In this document: positions 22,269-33,100 of the stretch, in pieces | Position numbering within the stretch: the stretch's first letter is position 1 | Layout of the letters: every line of letters starts with the position of its first letter | Source of the DNA: Adiantum capillus-veneris | Lineage: Eukaryota; Streptophyta; Polypodiopsida; Polypodiales; Pteridaceae | Length of the DNA: 64,000 nucleotides | Assembly (NCBI GenBank): GCA_014529385.2 | Contig: CM043955.1 | Span: forward strand, 147,377,640-147,441,639 | Direction of reading: 5' to 3' | Notes under the pieces: model-generated | What the model saw: only the letters and a program-made list of their open reading frames with translations | Told to the model about the DNA's origin: nothing | The model's database searches: none | Position numbers and translations under genes: made by a program

Positions 22269-22775
22269 TTACCTCTCTCTTGAAATCGTAGTCGTCCTCG
22301 ACTATGGGGTAGAGAAGATAAAGCATATTCATTAGTCCTTTTCTTAGCGGGTAGAGGATCCCTATGTTACCCTACGACATCATTCCACAATGGATGACTA
22401 GTCCATTTGGCGCTTGAGAGCCTGAGGCTGCCGCAAGCATGTTTGCACATTAGTCCTATTAATATTCCTTAGTAGAGTGACAAGCTCTACTTGGTGTTTG
22501 GGAGACGTGGCCTCCACAAACTTGATCTAAGCAGGCATACTACTTCATTTTTGTGCACAATAAAGAAAAAGAGAGTCTTATAAGACAAAAACTTTGTTCA
22601 TTTTTAACATTTTGTACATTTGCTTACTCTTGGGAAGCATTGTAAGCATTGACAAGGTTTAGGTTATCCTTTAATTGTATGCCGTGCATCCATCTAGCAT
22701 CTTCAAAAGGATAATTCTTAAACTTAATAAGATATCATCGGATAGTCTTACCACCTCTCAGTACCTGTCTTCATG
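22269..22775 (-). other. 3' internal non-coding region of gypsy element 2
   Basis: Lies between integrase and 3' LTR. On the minus strand it contains catagtcgaggacgacta and the purine tract ttcaagagagaggtaatg beside the LTR, as in element 1. Confidence 0.75.
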
Positions 22776-24245
22776 TCAGAGAATGGACTCGGGCTGCATC
22801 ACCTCTTCTTGGTCCTCGATCTCTGGTGGGTCTTCAATAGTTGGTTCTTGAGGTGGCTCTCCTTTGTAAGGCTTTAATAGGCTCACATGGAAAGCGTTGT
22901 GTATGAGCCAATGATTGGGAAACTTGAGTTGATAGGCCATCTCATTGATTGGCCTAAGAATCTGGAAGGGACCATAGTACCTTTTTGCTAGTTTAGCATA
23001 GTACTTTTGGTGTCCCGTAGGATTCTTGCCCGTCGTGTGCCTTAATCGAGCCTTGGGAAATTTTAATAAGACCCAATCATTTTCTTTAAAGGCTTGGGCT
23101 CTTCTGTGCTTGTCAGCAGCAGCCTTTTGCCTTTGTTGTGAGATAGAGATAGCATCCTTAATCTTTTGAAAAGATTCTTGTAGGTCTCGACTATACTCAT
23201 CTGCAGTGAAGATCTTCCCATGTACCTTAAGTAGCAAGGGACTTTTTGATCTTCCCTCAATTACCTCAAAAGGTGCTTTTCCTGTGGAAGTATGTACAGT
23301 GATATTGTAAGCACACTCCACTAAGGGTAAGTACTTCTCCCATTGGGATCTTTGATCTACTTCCGTTACATAGGCTTTTAGTAGATCGAGAATTGTTAGG
23401 TTAGCTATTTCACTTTGGCCATCCGTTTGTGGATGATAGGCCGAAGAGAAGTTTAGCCTTGTCCCTAAATTCTCAAAGAGACCCTTCCAGAAATTACTGG
23501 TCATTCTAGGATCTCTATCCGACACTATGGACATTGGCAAGCCATGGTACTTGAAAATTTGTGAAATGAAGAGGGTTGCCATTTGATGGGCTTTGATAGT
23601 CTTTTTGACAAGTATAAAATGAGCTTGTTTACTGAACCTGTCTACTATCGTTCATATTCCCGTATTCCCATGGATCGACTTAGTCAATTCAAAGATAAAA
23701 TCCATGGATATGCTCTCCCATGGTGAATTAGGGATTGGCAAGGATTGAAACAATCCAAGTTGCTTCCCTCTATCAAATTTTGTCTTTTGGCATACCACAC
23801 ATTTAGAAACATACTCTTGTATGTTCACTTTCATGGTAGGCCAATAGAAATATGTTTCAATTCCCTTTAGGGTAGACTGAATCCCTCTATGCACCGCGTA
23901 AGGAGGAGCATGAGATTCATACATTACTTTCTCATGTAGTGAGTTAGTAACGCATGGTCTATTGCCATAGAGAAGATAACCATCTTGTAAAGTAAATGGT
24001 TCTTCTTTCTTCCCTAATGCAAGTGCTGAAATCACATCTCTAAAATCGGGATCAATAGCATACTCATCTATCATTGAAGATAGATCATTGTGAGTTGCTA
24101 TGGAAACCGCATTCACTCTCGGCCATCTTGAGAGTGCATCTGCTACTTGATTATGCTTGCCAGCAATGTGAGCAATATGAAAATGAAATTGCGAAAGGAA
24201 ATTTTCCCACCTCATTTGTTTGTTGGAGAGCTTGGTTTGCGTCAT
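22776..24245 (-). pseudogene. RNase H tail and integrase of gypsy element 2
   Basis: Minus-strand stretches with QMRWENFLSQFHFHIAHIAG and ADALSR (end of RNase H), CVVCQKTKFDRGKQ (integrase zinc region), SIVSDRDPRMTSNFWKG and HPQTDGQSEIANL (integrase core), and FHVSLLKPYKGEPP (C-terminus). It is close to 5000-6560 of element 1. Confidence 0.92.
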
Positions 24246-24264
24246 GAAGTACTTAAGACTTTGG

Positions 24265-25651
24265 TCATCCGTTCGCAGAATGAATAGGAGTCCCCAATAA
24301 ATAGTGCTTCCATGAGTCTAAGGCATGTGGAACTGCAAGGAGTTCCTTTTCATATATGCCTAAAGCTTGATCAATAGGGTCGAGCCTTCGATTTTCATAG
24401 CCTATGGCGTGCCCGTCTTGAAGCAAAACAGCTCCAAGGCAATCACCACAAGCATCACATTGGACCTCAAATGGTTTTGAGAGATCCGGTAGTGTAAGCA
24501 CAGGTTGAGAGATAAGCTTTTCTTTAAGCTTTTCTTTAAGCTTTTCGAAAGCATTGTTCTCCTTAGCAGACCATGTATACCTAACGCTTTTCTTTGTTAG
24601 GTCATGTAATGGTCCCGCAATTTGTGAGAACTTTTCTATGAAGCGTCTATAGTATGCACACATACCTATAAAGCTTCTTAGTTCATGAAGATTCTTTGGT
24701 TTAGGCCATCCTTTTATTACCTCTAACTTTGATGGATCCATTTGGATGCCATCTTGAGAGATAATGTGACCTAAATACTGAATCTCTTCCAAGAAAAATT
24801 CACTTTTCTTTCGATTAACATAAAGTTTATTCTCTCTTAAAACTTGAAATATTACCTGGAGGTGTTGCTTGTGTTCGTGTAATGAATTAGAGTAGATGAT
24901 AATATCATCAAAGAACACTCCAGTGAAGGTTCGGTGAGGCCTGAACAGCTTCTCCATCAAGTGGTTGAATGTGGCTGGTTCATTGGTCAAGCCAAAAGGC
25001 ATGACAATGTATTCGTAAAGACCAAATGTGGTGCGAAATGCGGTCTTTACAATGTCTTGATCACTATCCTTATTTGATGATATCCACTTTTTAGGTCAAT
25101 CCTACTGAAGTAGGTCGATCCTTGTAGCTTATCAAATAGGTCTTCTACCCGTGGAACGGAAACCTATTCTTGATACTGATCCTATTTAGTGCTCTATAGT
25201 CGACACACATACGATATGTGCCGTCTTTCTTTTGCACTAATAGCACATGTGAGCAAAATGGAGATGAGCTAGGCCTAACCATGCCCTTCTCAACTAACTC
25301 ATGCACTTGGCGCATAATCTCCTCTTGTTGAGCTTGAGAAACTCTATAAGGAGGTTTGTTAGGCGATGAACTTCCTGAAAGAAGTTCAATTGCATGGTCA
25401 TCATTACCTCGTTTAGGAGGTAGCTCGCAAGGGATGTCGTCAATAAAAACATCTTGAAACCCCTTGAGAAAATTGGATAACTCTAATTCCTTTTGGTTGC
25501 TTTTATTTTCCTTTGCTAAAGCATTAAGTTCATTTTGAGAATCTTTAACAAAAATCATGTACACGGAAATAGAGCTCTTTATTGACTTGTTGAAAGCTGG
25601 TGTATGTACAATGGGGATAGTGTTACCCATTTCCTTAGCATCTATATACAT
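24265..25651 (-). pseudogene. Reverse transcriptase and RNase H of gypsy element 2
   Basis: Minus strand: KPPYRVSQAQQEEIMRQV and VLLVQKKDGTYRMCVDYRALN, then MPFGLTNEPATF, FFDDIIIYS, YLGHIISQDGIQMD, and FEVQCDACGDCLGAVLLQDG. Canonical Ty3/gypsy RT followed by RNase H. Confidence 0.92.
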
Positions 25652-25720
25652 GTCTTTTTCCCTGAACTTAAAGGAGATTCTCCTTTCAGGGAATTTAACA
25701 TTGGCAGCCAGGCGATCAAA

Positions 25721-27695
25721 TCATGGTGCCCCTAGGATTACATCCTCATGCTTGAGAGGAGAGATAAAGAAGTCCTCTTTGTCCACATAGCTTCGGACAT
25801 GAAGCCTCAATTTACCGATTAAGGGAGTGACTGAAGCTTCTTGCCCCTTGAAAGCACTATCTAGGGGTAGGACATCTCCCATCTCATAGGCTTGTATGCC
25901 TAGCTTGGTGGCCAACTCTATAGATATAAAATTGTGAGTAGAACCAGAGTCACAGAGAATAAAAGCATCATGTTCTCTTACCTTTCCCCAAGCATGGCAT
26001 AGAGGAGATCCTTTGTGGTGAGTTTGGTGAGTCTCCTCCTCTTGGATTTCAACCAAGGTAGCTCTAGGAGGATCTTGGCGGTTGTTCTTTTGGGGACAAG
26101 CGCGGTACGCATACCCTTGTTCGTCGCACTTGAAACACCGGTTATCCTTGAGATAACGCTCAAGCTCTTCAAGAGAGAGAGTTTGTTTTTACCTTTGTAA
26201 ACTCCCTTCTCTTTAGCTTTGTTGGAGTTGCCCTTAGGAGACTTTTGGACATTGTCCTTCCCCTTAGGCTTGTTGGAACCCTTGTTTTCTGTGGGCTTAT
26301 TATTTCTTTTAGCCCCCGTTTGGAAATTGATTTGAGAGGCCACCATAGTATGGTGTATTACCGCCGATATGGTACGTGGCCTTTGGGAGTTGACATACTC
26401 CGCCATTTCTTCGGTTAAGCCCGCACAAAATTGTTGCTTTTGCTCTCCAAAATCCAACTTTTTGAAGACAGTGGCTTTGAGTCGTAGGTCCCAAAACTTG
26501 TCTACATATTTGTGGATGGATTCATAGGGAGAGAGCTTTAAGCTTCGCCATTCGGTGAGTACTCTGTCTTTGGCATCGGTGGCCAAAAATTGCTTCATAA
26601 TGGAAGCTCTTAAAGCTTTCCATGTTCGTGGAGCTTCACTGTTGGCTCGTAGGCTAGACCACCATTGCCTGGCGGACTTTTGAAAGTGCATAGCTACATG
26701 GCGTAGCTTAGAGGACTCCGTGAAGCCCTCATCTCCGAACGCCGCATCAAATTGTTGGATAAAGGCCAAGACTTTGTCCATAGCACCAAAGGTGCCATCA
26801 TAGGTAAGGAAAGAGATGCTCTTCCCTCCCTCTTTGAACTTCTTCAGCTTGGACGACCTCTTCCATGCGGCATAGGATTTCCTATGGCTCATAGCACCAA
26901 AGGTGCCATCATAGGTAAGGAAAGAGATGCTCTTCCCTCCCTCTTTGAACTTCTTCAGCTTGGACGACCTCTTCCATGCGGCATAGGATTTCCTATGACT
27001 CTTCTTTTTGATGGTTCAAAGGTTGCACCATCACTTTCTTCAGAAGGTGAAGAATTTGAGGAAGGTGGAGAAGAGGGTGACCTCTTTCTCGCCTTTTTCT
27101 TGTCTTGATCTTCATCGTCTTCACCATCACTTTCATAAGAGGAAGAGGATGAAGAAGATGGAGAAGAGGGTGTCCTCTTTCTCGCCTTTTTCTTCTCTTG
27201 CTTTTTGTCTTCCCTCTTTGAATTATGGTGTGGAGAAGGGTGCGATGGTCTTCTCCGTTTTGGAGGTGATGGAGAGCGTTTAGCGCGTCGTCTTCGTGGA
27301 GCCATCTCCACCGAGGTGGCAGGAGACTCACTTCTTTCTTGTTCCTTCGGTGGAGGATCTTGAGTTCTCCTTTGGGAAGGAGATGCATCATCAAGAAGTA
27401 AATTCTTGAGCCCTTCGTATGGATTCTCTTCTTCTTCCCGAATCGGAGAGAGACCTCTTTTGGAAGTCTCACAAGGAGGCTTCCTAGGTGTTCTCTCGTC
27501 ATGGTGGGGAGCTTGGAAAATCCCATGAGCACGGAGCTGCCGTTGCACTTCACTTTGGAGAGATGGATTGCCCATGGCTTGTTGAAGCCTAGAAACAAGA
27601 TAGTTAACAAGCATCAAGGCATCATTAGTAACTTGCTCATTAGCAAAATCAAAGTTATCAACACTAATTTCACTCTCTTTACTATTGTCAACCAT
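25721..27695 (-). pseudogene. gag and protease region of gypsy element 2
   Basis: Minus strand: gag start MVDNSKESEISVDNFDFA at 27695, R/S/K-rich linker with a serine run (27000-27300), gag core FLTYDGTFGAMDKVLAFIQQ to about 26350, a zinc-knuckle region near 26120-26150, then protease-like DAFILCDSGSTHNFISIE near 25920-25970. Homologous throughout to 1930-3700 of element 1. Confidence 0.9.
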
Positions 27696-28091
27696 TCTAA
27701 CAACTTTTAGGTGTACTTTGGCACTTCAAGCCCTAGTTGCTACTCCTCTTTACCCCTTTAGAAAAAGTACTTAAGCTATTGTACCCGTGGCTCGAATACC
27801 ATTAATTGCAAGAAATAGAAGAGAGGGTCGTTCAACACCAAAACAACACCGGCTCCTGTCAAGCTTCTAATAGCTCAATAGTGGTTAAGCCGTAGGCAAG
27901 CCCCGTAGGACTCCACTATTAAGACCATAGCTCTCGACGGTGATGCCCCGTTAGCTACACGAAGGCAGGCGCACTGCAAGGCTGAAAAATCTCTATTCTA
28001 CTTACTCACAGGCAATTAATAATACCAACCATTTATAATTAGCTTGAGGACCTCCCTTCTTGAGCAAGAAAAGAGAAACCTTGTGCTCTGA
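27696..28091 (-). other. Leader and primer-site region of gypsy element 2
   Basis: Non-coding leader between 5' LTR and gag. It matches the leader of element 1 (minus-strand aaggtttctcttttcttgct against ttggtttctcttttcttgct at 1616). A tRNA-Met-type primer site lies at its LTR end. Confidence 0.75.
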
Positions 28092-29675
28092 TGTAACATT
28101 TAATGGCCTAGTAACTTGTGTGTAGCGGAAATTAATATGAACATAGTGGACATTTCATTAGAATAGATTCCTAATGAGAAGTACAAGAGTGCTTGGGTGG
28201 AGAGAGCAACAAAAAGCACAACACCTAGTTAGATAGCATGAACAATACTTTCAAAAGAGAGAGAAATTAAGCTATTGACAACAGTTGAGGACCGGATTTA
28301 CATGGAGCCGGTCCCCCCTCCAAAAGGCTTTGTATTATGGTTTCTCCCATCAAGAGAGACATTGTACAATACAATTCTTTGTGTTCCTTCAAGACTAGCT
28401 AGTGCAATAAAGATGAAAGCTTCATGCACTAAGCAAAACACTTATCAAACACAACATCAATTCTCTCCGGTCTCAGACCCAAGACCTCACACACCTTCAA
28501 AGATGGTGAGAGCTAGCGGGGTATGAGAGTAGATTGAGAGGAAGAAGGAGTATTCTTACGAGAAAGATGTACATCTCCTCACATAATCACTCATATAAAG
28601 CATAGCTTAGCTTAGTAATTAGCATGGTAGAGGAGATGAGCATGCATTGAAGCTTGGCTCTTGGTTGGATTTGCATCACAAATCCAAGAGTTGTTGGTGT
28701 AGGCCTCCCTTCTCACAAGCTTGAAGTAGGTGGTAAGCTCTCCATTAAAGCTTGAGAAGGAGAGAGAGTCTTCTTTACTTCACACATGAGATTGTGTGAG
28801 TGTGTGTGTGATAATGCTTTTCGTTAATCAACCCCCTCTCTCTCTTGGTCGACCCCTCTTGCTATTTGCTCATGCTACAGTCTCATTGGACCTCCCTAGA
28901 GCTAGCCAATGATAATTAAGCAGTATAAGTGACGGTCTTTTGACATGTGTCCCCCTTTCCCCTTTGTGAGAGCTTTATGTAATTAATAAATGCAACTAAA
29001 CTCTCATTGGACCCCTTTGCCTCTTGGCCAATAGGAATCGGGCAAGCCATTGGGCTGCTGAATGCTCATTGGTCCCCTTGGGAGACTGTCCAATAGTCTT
29101 CTAGAGAGCTTAATTCTCATTGGTTCTTTTATTAAGTGTTTTTAAATTAATTAAACTAGATTTACTCTAGCCTGATTCTCATTGGGTCACCTCCAAGGCC
29201 ATCCAATAGGAATTGGGTACACCTTGTGGGCATCTGGGCTAGGGAGCTGGCATGTGTCCCTCATTCCCTTTGTGTAAAGAGAGCTTGTGTGTGTGTGTGT
29301 GTGAGTTTCTCTCTCATCCCCTACTCCCAAGGCTCACCCCCTCCTATGTAGGGATTGATAAAGACTTTTGGGACACACACATCCAATTCCCCCATGCTTG
29401 ACCTTTGGACACAACCTTTGAATTTTGGAACCTTAGCATTTTGGAAGTCTTAATGGGTTGAACCTTAGGGTCTTTTAAGCCCATTGTTGCACATGGCTCT
29501 TTTGCAGATGGCCCCCCCTTTGGATCCCTATTTTCCCTCCTTTGGATCCCTACTGTGGCCGGTCTGCTAGCTTAACCAATATTCTAGCCTTTTCTCCCCT
29601 GGCACTTCCCCATATTAAATGATCAGTTTAACATGAGAAAATCATTTAGGAGAGTTATATATTGATTATTATGAC
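28092..29675 (-). repeat. 5' LTR of gypsy element 2
   Basis: 1584 bases, about 98 percent like 20685-22268 where compared, followed on the right by ttgtt (29676-29680), the target duplication. Confidence 0.95.
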
Positions 29676-29680
29676 ATTGT
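29676..29680 (+). repeat. Target-site duplication, right of gypsy element 2
   Basis: ttgtt, directly after the LTR terminus ...tgaca. Confidence 0.75.
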
Positions 29681-30675
29681 TGGAGGCTTTGGTCAGATCA
29701 ATGGCGGTAGCTCTGTCTGCCTTGTTAACCTGATCTTCTAGTCGAGATCCTGTGCCGTCATGCTCCTCAGAGTCCTGCCCAATAGAGTCGGCCAGCTCCG
29801 AGTCTTCCCATTCAGGGAGTGTAGCTAGTAATGCATATCTATTGGGGGGTCTAGGTTTGACTCTCTCATTTGTCTGTTTTTTGACAAGGGGCCGCTCCAC
29901 CCTAGTGGCCTGAGGGGGGATAGTTGATGAGAGAGCTTGGTTTTTCCATCACTATTCTCAGAGCTAACTGAGGTTTGAACTGGTTTCGGGTTTCTAATAG
30001 GGCAGTCACGCACAAAGTGCCCCTTAGTTCCACAGTGGAAATATGCATTTGGTAGGTACTTGTAGCTCAAGGGCTGTTCAAAGTATTCTCCGTTGTCAAG
30101 AGCAATCACCATTGACTGAGGGAGGTCTTCTGAGATATCCATCTCTATCAAGGCTTGTGGGAGCCAGGTAATCCCCTCGTGGGCGGCCTCCTAGGACCTT
30201 ACCAAGTTGCGAGCCAGTTACCCGTAAGTGATTATGAAAGTGCAGTGGCAGATTCAGGAATTCTACCCAGACTGAGAAATGCGAGAGAGCATCTCTCTCT
30301 GCATTGTACTCCTTGTGCCATTTGAATAGGCACAGAGGAGATGTTCGTAGTAGCCACTGTCTCGTTTTGAGGACCCCGAAGGCCATATCTGCAGTCTTGA
30401 AAACAAAAACATACTGATTCTTGGGCAGGGCCTGTATGGTCTCCACTTTTGCCCCAATAGACCCCCATTGATTCCTAATCCATCCTCTCATAACGTCAGC
30501 CGGGGGACGCGGACCAACTAACAACCTAATCAGAGCCTCTGTTTTCTAAATCAGTTTGGGATTTTCGAACTTGAATAGAGGGCAGTATGAACAGAGGCTT
30601 ACGGTCTGGAGTTTTGCCAGGGCTTCCTGCAGCAATGCCTCCGCTTCCTCCTGGTTGAGGCTCTGGGGCAGCATT
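29676..30675 (-). pseudogene. LINE ORF1, main part with CCHC knuckle
   Basis: Plant L1 ORF1, an RNA-binding protein. Minus strand: IRNQWGSIGAKVETIQALPK...VFVFKTADMAFGVLKTRQWLL and FKWHKEYNAERDALSHFSVWVEFLNLPLHFHNHL (30530-30200) are the DUF4283-like domain. After it come a linker and a CCHC-like knuckle YFHCGTKGHFVRDC at about 30000-30045, whose first cysteine position is tyrosine. Then an acidic tail EWEDSELADSIGQDSEEHDG runs up to the gypsy insertion. Two or three frame breaks. Its beginning lies beyond the LTR element, at 32483-32790. Confidence 0.82.
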
Positions 30676-30946
30676 TGTTGGGTATGCAAGCCCAATTATG
30701 GGAATGTCCGGTGTCTAGCTCGTGGGTACAGGCTCTATAGCATGCATATCAACTTTACTTGTAAGTCAAGTGGTGCATGGCTTTTTGCCTTTATATGTAA
30801 GGCTATACTTCAATAAACAATAATGTGTGTTTTTCAGGGCCTAATCTCTGCTCTCCCTCTCTTTCTCTCGCTTCTGCAATTGCATCCATCTCCAAGCTCG
30901 CCATGACTCCTCTCAGACGTCACCCTCCATAGCCCTCGTTACAATA
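30676..30946 (+). repeat. Left LTR of the compact element
   Basis: 271 bases, tgttgggt...; a TATA-like tttatatgtaaggc and an aataaa poly(A)-type signal lie in its middle. Confidence 0.93.
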
Positions 30947-30948
30947 GC

Positions 30949-30961
30949 TGGTATTAGAGCC
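30949..30961 (+). promoter_or_regulatory. Primer binding site of the compact element
   Basis: tggtattagagcc, two bases inside the left LTR; close to the usual tggtatcagagcc. Confidence 0.8.
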
Positions 30962-32206
30962 ATCTTGCCCCGGCCTTGGCTCTCGGCCCTTGACTCAGCG
31001 CGCGGAAACTGCCGCTTAAAGAGGGACAGCCTGAATTTCGACCTGCGTCAAACTGCTCAGATCCACCATCAAAGTGGTCGCCCTGGCTTTGGGAGAAGTC
31101 TTCGACACTTGATCATCTGCTTTTTCGGTCTCTACAGCACGATGCAAGCAGATCACGACATCGCGCTATTTCGATCGCTACAGAAAGGTGCAATTTTATT
31201 CTATTTTCTTTAATTTACTCAGTTAAAGTGATTTATCTCCTCTTGGCCCTTATTCACACCTTGTAAGAGCTGCCACATCTTTTGGTGCTCGGTCATAGCA
31301 GATAGACAGGGTTTGCAGGCGGATTTTGTATGGAGGATCATCTTTATTATGGGTGCAATTTTTGCAGGATTTCCAACCCCCTATCGGACAACAAATTTAT
31401 TTTTTGGCAATTTTGCATGCAATTGGTTTGGTGGCCTTGCACGTTCTTGCTAGCATTTAACATATCCACGGTGTCGATGGCAGTATAGGGAATTAGCTCT
31501 TTTGCTTGCATGCTTTTGCTTTTCAAAACATTGTCTCCAAGTGGTGATAAAGAGGATCTTTGGAAGGTTGTTGATACATTTGAAAAGAACCGGACTGTTG
31601 ATGATGATAACTTGGATAGTGATGCTAGCAAACAACAGAAGAGAAATTCCAAAATCAAAGCTCTTCTAGAAAGAAAGACAATGGTGATTTTTCAATGGTT
31701 TTACTTCAAGCACTCAGTACATCAGCAAATGCTACACCATAAAGATCTCCTTCAAGATTGCAGTACAAGTTTTTTCACAATTTAATGTCATAGTTTTGTC
31801 AGCTTCTGTCTATTGTCAAAACCATCATAAACTTTCAGTCAAAGCCTCTTTTTACATTATCTGTTGTCAGCCATGTCAAAAGTTGTACGGGATATAGACA
31901 CTGCCATCTATAAATGGTAAGACCTCCCAATTTTTGTCAGTTCTCAGCCTATTTTTACCGCTTCTCATGAGGTTACTGGGTACACCTGAAACCCAAGGTT
32001 TGGCAGTGAACCAAAAACTCCACTTTTGGTAGCTAATTTTTGACCTATACCCTATCTGTTCAAGGGGGGGATACTGATCTAGCACCAGGTTATGGATAAA
32101 CCAAAAATCCTTGGTTGTGAGAGAACCTAAAACTCTCGGTTGCCGAGTATACCAAAAACTCGAGGTATCATGAGTTGCTTGTCCAGTTTGGGCTTGAGGG
32201 GGGGAT
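30962..32206 (+). other. Internal region of the compact LTR element
   Basis: Contains a short open stretch at about 31510-31785 (acidic/basic text DKEDLWKVVDTFEKNRTVDDDNL and KQQKRNSKIKALLERK) that I cannot assign; it may be captured host sequence. Near the right end, aaaaactc/ccaaaaa-type phrases recur. The purine tract is at about 32191-32205. Confidence 0.55.
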
Positions 32207-32477
32207 TGTTGGGTATGCAAGCCCAATTATGGGAATGTCCGGTGTCTAGCTCGTGGGTACAGGCTTTATAGCATGCAGATCAACTTTAGTTGTAAGTCAA
32301 GTGGTGCATGGCTTTTTGCCTTTATATGTAAGGCTATACTTCAATAAACAATAACGTGTGTTTTTCAGGGCCTAATCTCTGCTCTCCCTCTCTTTCTCTC
32401 GCTTCTGCAGCTGCATCCATCTCCAAGCTCGCCATGACTCCTCTCAGACGTCACCCTCCATAGCCCTCATTACAACA
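32207..32477 (+). repeat. Right LTR of the compact element
   Basis: 271 bases, ends ...ttacaaca followed by the gcatt duplication. Confidence 0.93.
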
Positions 32478-32482
32478 GCATT

Positions 32483-32935
32483 ATGGGTGGTTGCATCGGC
32501 AATGCCTTGAGTAGGCCCAGGATATATCCCTGCTAGTGGGTTGGAAGAGGATGGTTGGGTGAAGAAACCGGCATCATGGCGAACTAGTCTCACTGCTTCG
32601 AGCTTGCTTGCACTGTCGTGCGGGAGTTGGTCACCTCCATTGGGAAAAGCTACAGTAGGGTTAAAGTGAGTAAAAACTTGTTAGTGAAAGCCATTTATTC
32701 GTCCTGCATGGGCGATCGGGGAGTTGTTCTGGACTAATGAGTGATAGGGCAACCCGCCTGACGCCCATATGTTGGGGGATCTTGTGTCAACAACTAGAGC
32801 GGGTGAGATGACCTGTGAGGTCATCTCACCAAGGGCGCAGTGGGGGCGAGAAGACAACGCTGCTACACGAGTGTAGTTAAGCCATCGCTAGGGTTACAAA
32901 GCTTCTTCTTCTTTGCCTCTTTTTCGTTCGATAAC
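32483..32935 (-). pseudogene. LINE ORF1 N-terminus and 5' UTR
   Basis: Minus strand: proline-rich text NPLAGIYPGPTQGIADATT (near 32500) leads into PGGSGGIAAGSPGKTPDR at about 30600 beyond the LTR element, so the frame is that of ORF1. Upstream (32800-32935) is a 5'-UTR-like stretch ctttgtaaccctagcgatgg. A perfect 12-bp inverted repeat ggtgagatgacc/ggtcatctcacc (32802-32813 and 32819-32830) could form a hairpin. Confidence 0.6.
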
Positions 32936-33086
32936 TGTAATTTTTTGTATGCTTCCACTTTTTTTAAAGAGTCCCTCTTAGGCTCCATTGGGGAGATACT
33001 ATCAGAGAATGCATCAGATAAATATAATTTTGTCCTGTTTCTAATATAAATTCTCTCTCGCCCTTTATGGCAAAAAAAAAAAAAAA
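32934..33086 (+). mobile_element. Plus-strand LINE 3' UTR with poly(A) tail
   Basis: Starts with tgtaattttttgtatgcttc and ends ctcgccctttatggc followed by 15 A (33072-33086). That ending is usual for plant L1 elements. It is the 3' part of the same LINE whose body is inverted to its left. Confidence 0.72.
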
Positions 33087-33100
33087 GAGTGGGCGAGATC
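33085..33100 (+). repeat. Right target-site duplication of the LINE
   Basis: aagagtgggcgagatc directly after (and sharing two A with) the poly(A) tail; partner at 16151-16166. Confidence 0.7.

Larger units (their letters stand above)
20685..29675 (-). mobile_element. Ty3/gypsy LTR retrotransposon, element 2, inserted in the LINE
   Basis: A complete-looking 9.0-kb element on the minus strand: 5' LTR 28092-29675, gag and pol from about 27695 down to 22776, 3' LTR 20685-22268, 5-bp ttgtt duplication outside. It is in the same family as element 1 by protein text (FISQIF, SDRDP, HPQTDGQSE, FHVSLLKPYKGEPP) and leader, but the LTRs are clearly different in sequence. Coding is broken at several places. 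In the first 187 LTR bases I count 4 differences between the two LTRs (about 2 percent), so it is younger than element 1. Confidence 0.95.
30676..32477 (+). mobile_element. Compact LTR element with no gag or pol (TRIM/LARD-like)
   Basis: Two 271-base LTRs (30676-30946 and 32207-32477), both starting tgttgggtatgcaag, and a perfect 5-bp duplication gcatt at 30671-30675 and 32478-32482. A primer site of tRNA-Met type is at 30949-30961 and a purine tract gggcttgagggggggat before the right LTR. The 1260-base inside has no gag, protease, RT or integrase similarity that I can see, so it must have been moved by another element's enzymes. LTRs differ at about 8 of 271 positions (3 percent). It sits in LINE ORF1. 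Confidence 0.93.
16151..33100 (-). mobile_element. L1-type LINE with inverted 5' segment (twin-priming form), hosting two LTR elements
   Basis: Nearly the whole LINE (5' UTR, ORF1, ORF2) reads on the minus strand from about 32935 down to about 16166. Its 3' UTR and poly(A) read on the plus strand at about 32934-33086. The unit is flanked by aagagcgggcgagatc (16151-16166) and aagagtgggcgagatc (33085-33100), a 16-bp target duplication with one mismatch. The minus segment ends in tgtaattttttatatg (complement of 16170-16185) and the plus segment starts with tgtaattttttgtatg (32936-32951), so both pieces meet at the same LINE position. This is the structure of twin priming. Two LTR elements later inserted at 20685-29675 and 30676-32477. 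Confidence 0.75.

Noticed and set aside
32810-33086. An independent SINE with its own 14-bp duplication (32797-32810 and 33086-33099)
   Set aside because: Possible, but the 16-bp match of 33085-33100 to 16151-16166 and the shared breakpoint text fit better with one inverted LINE; kept as an alternative in the findings.
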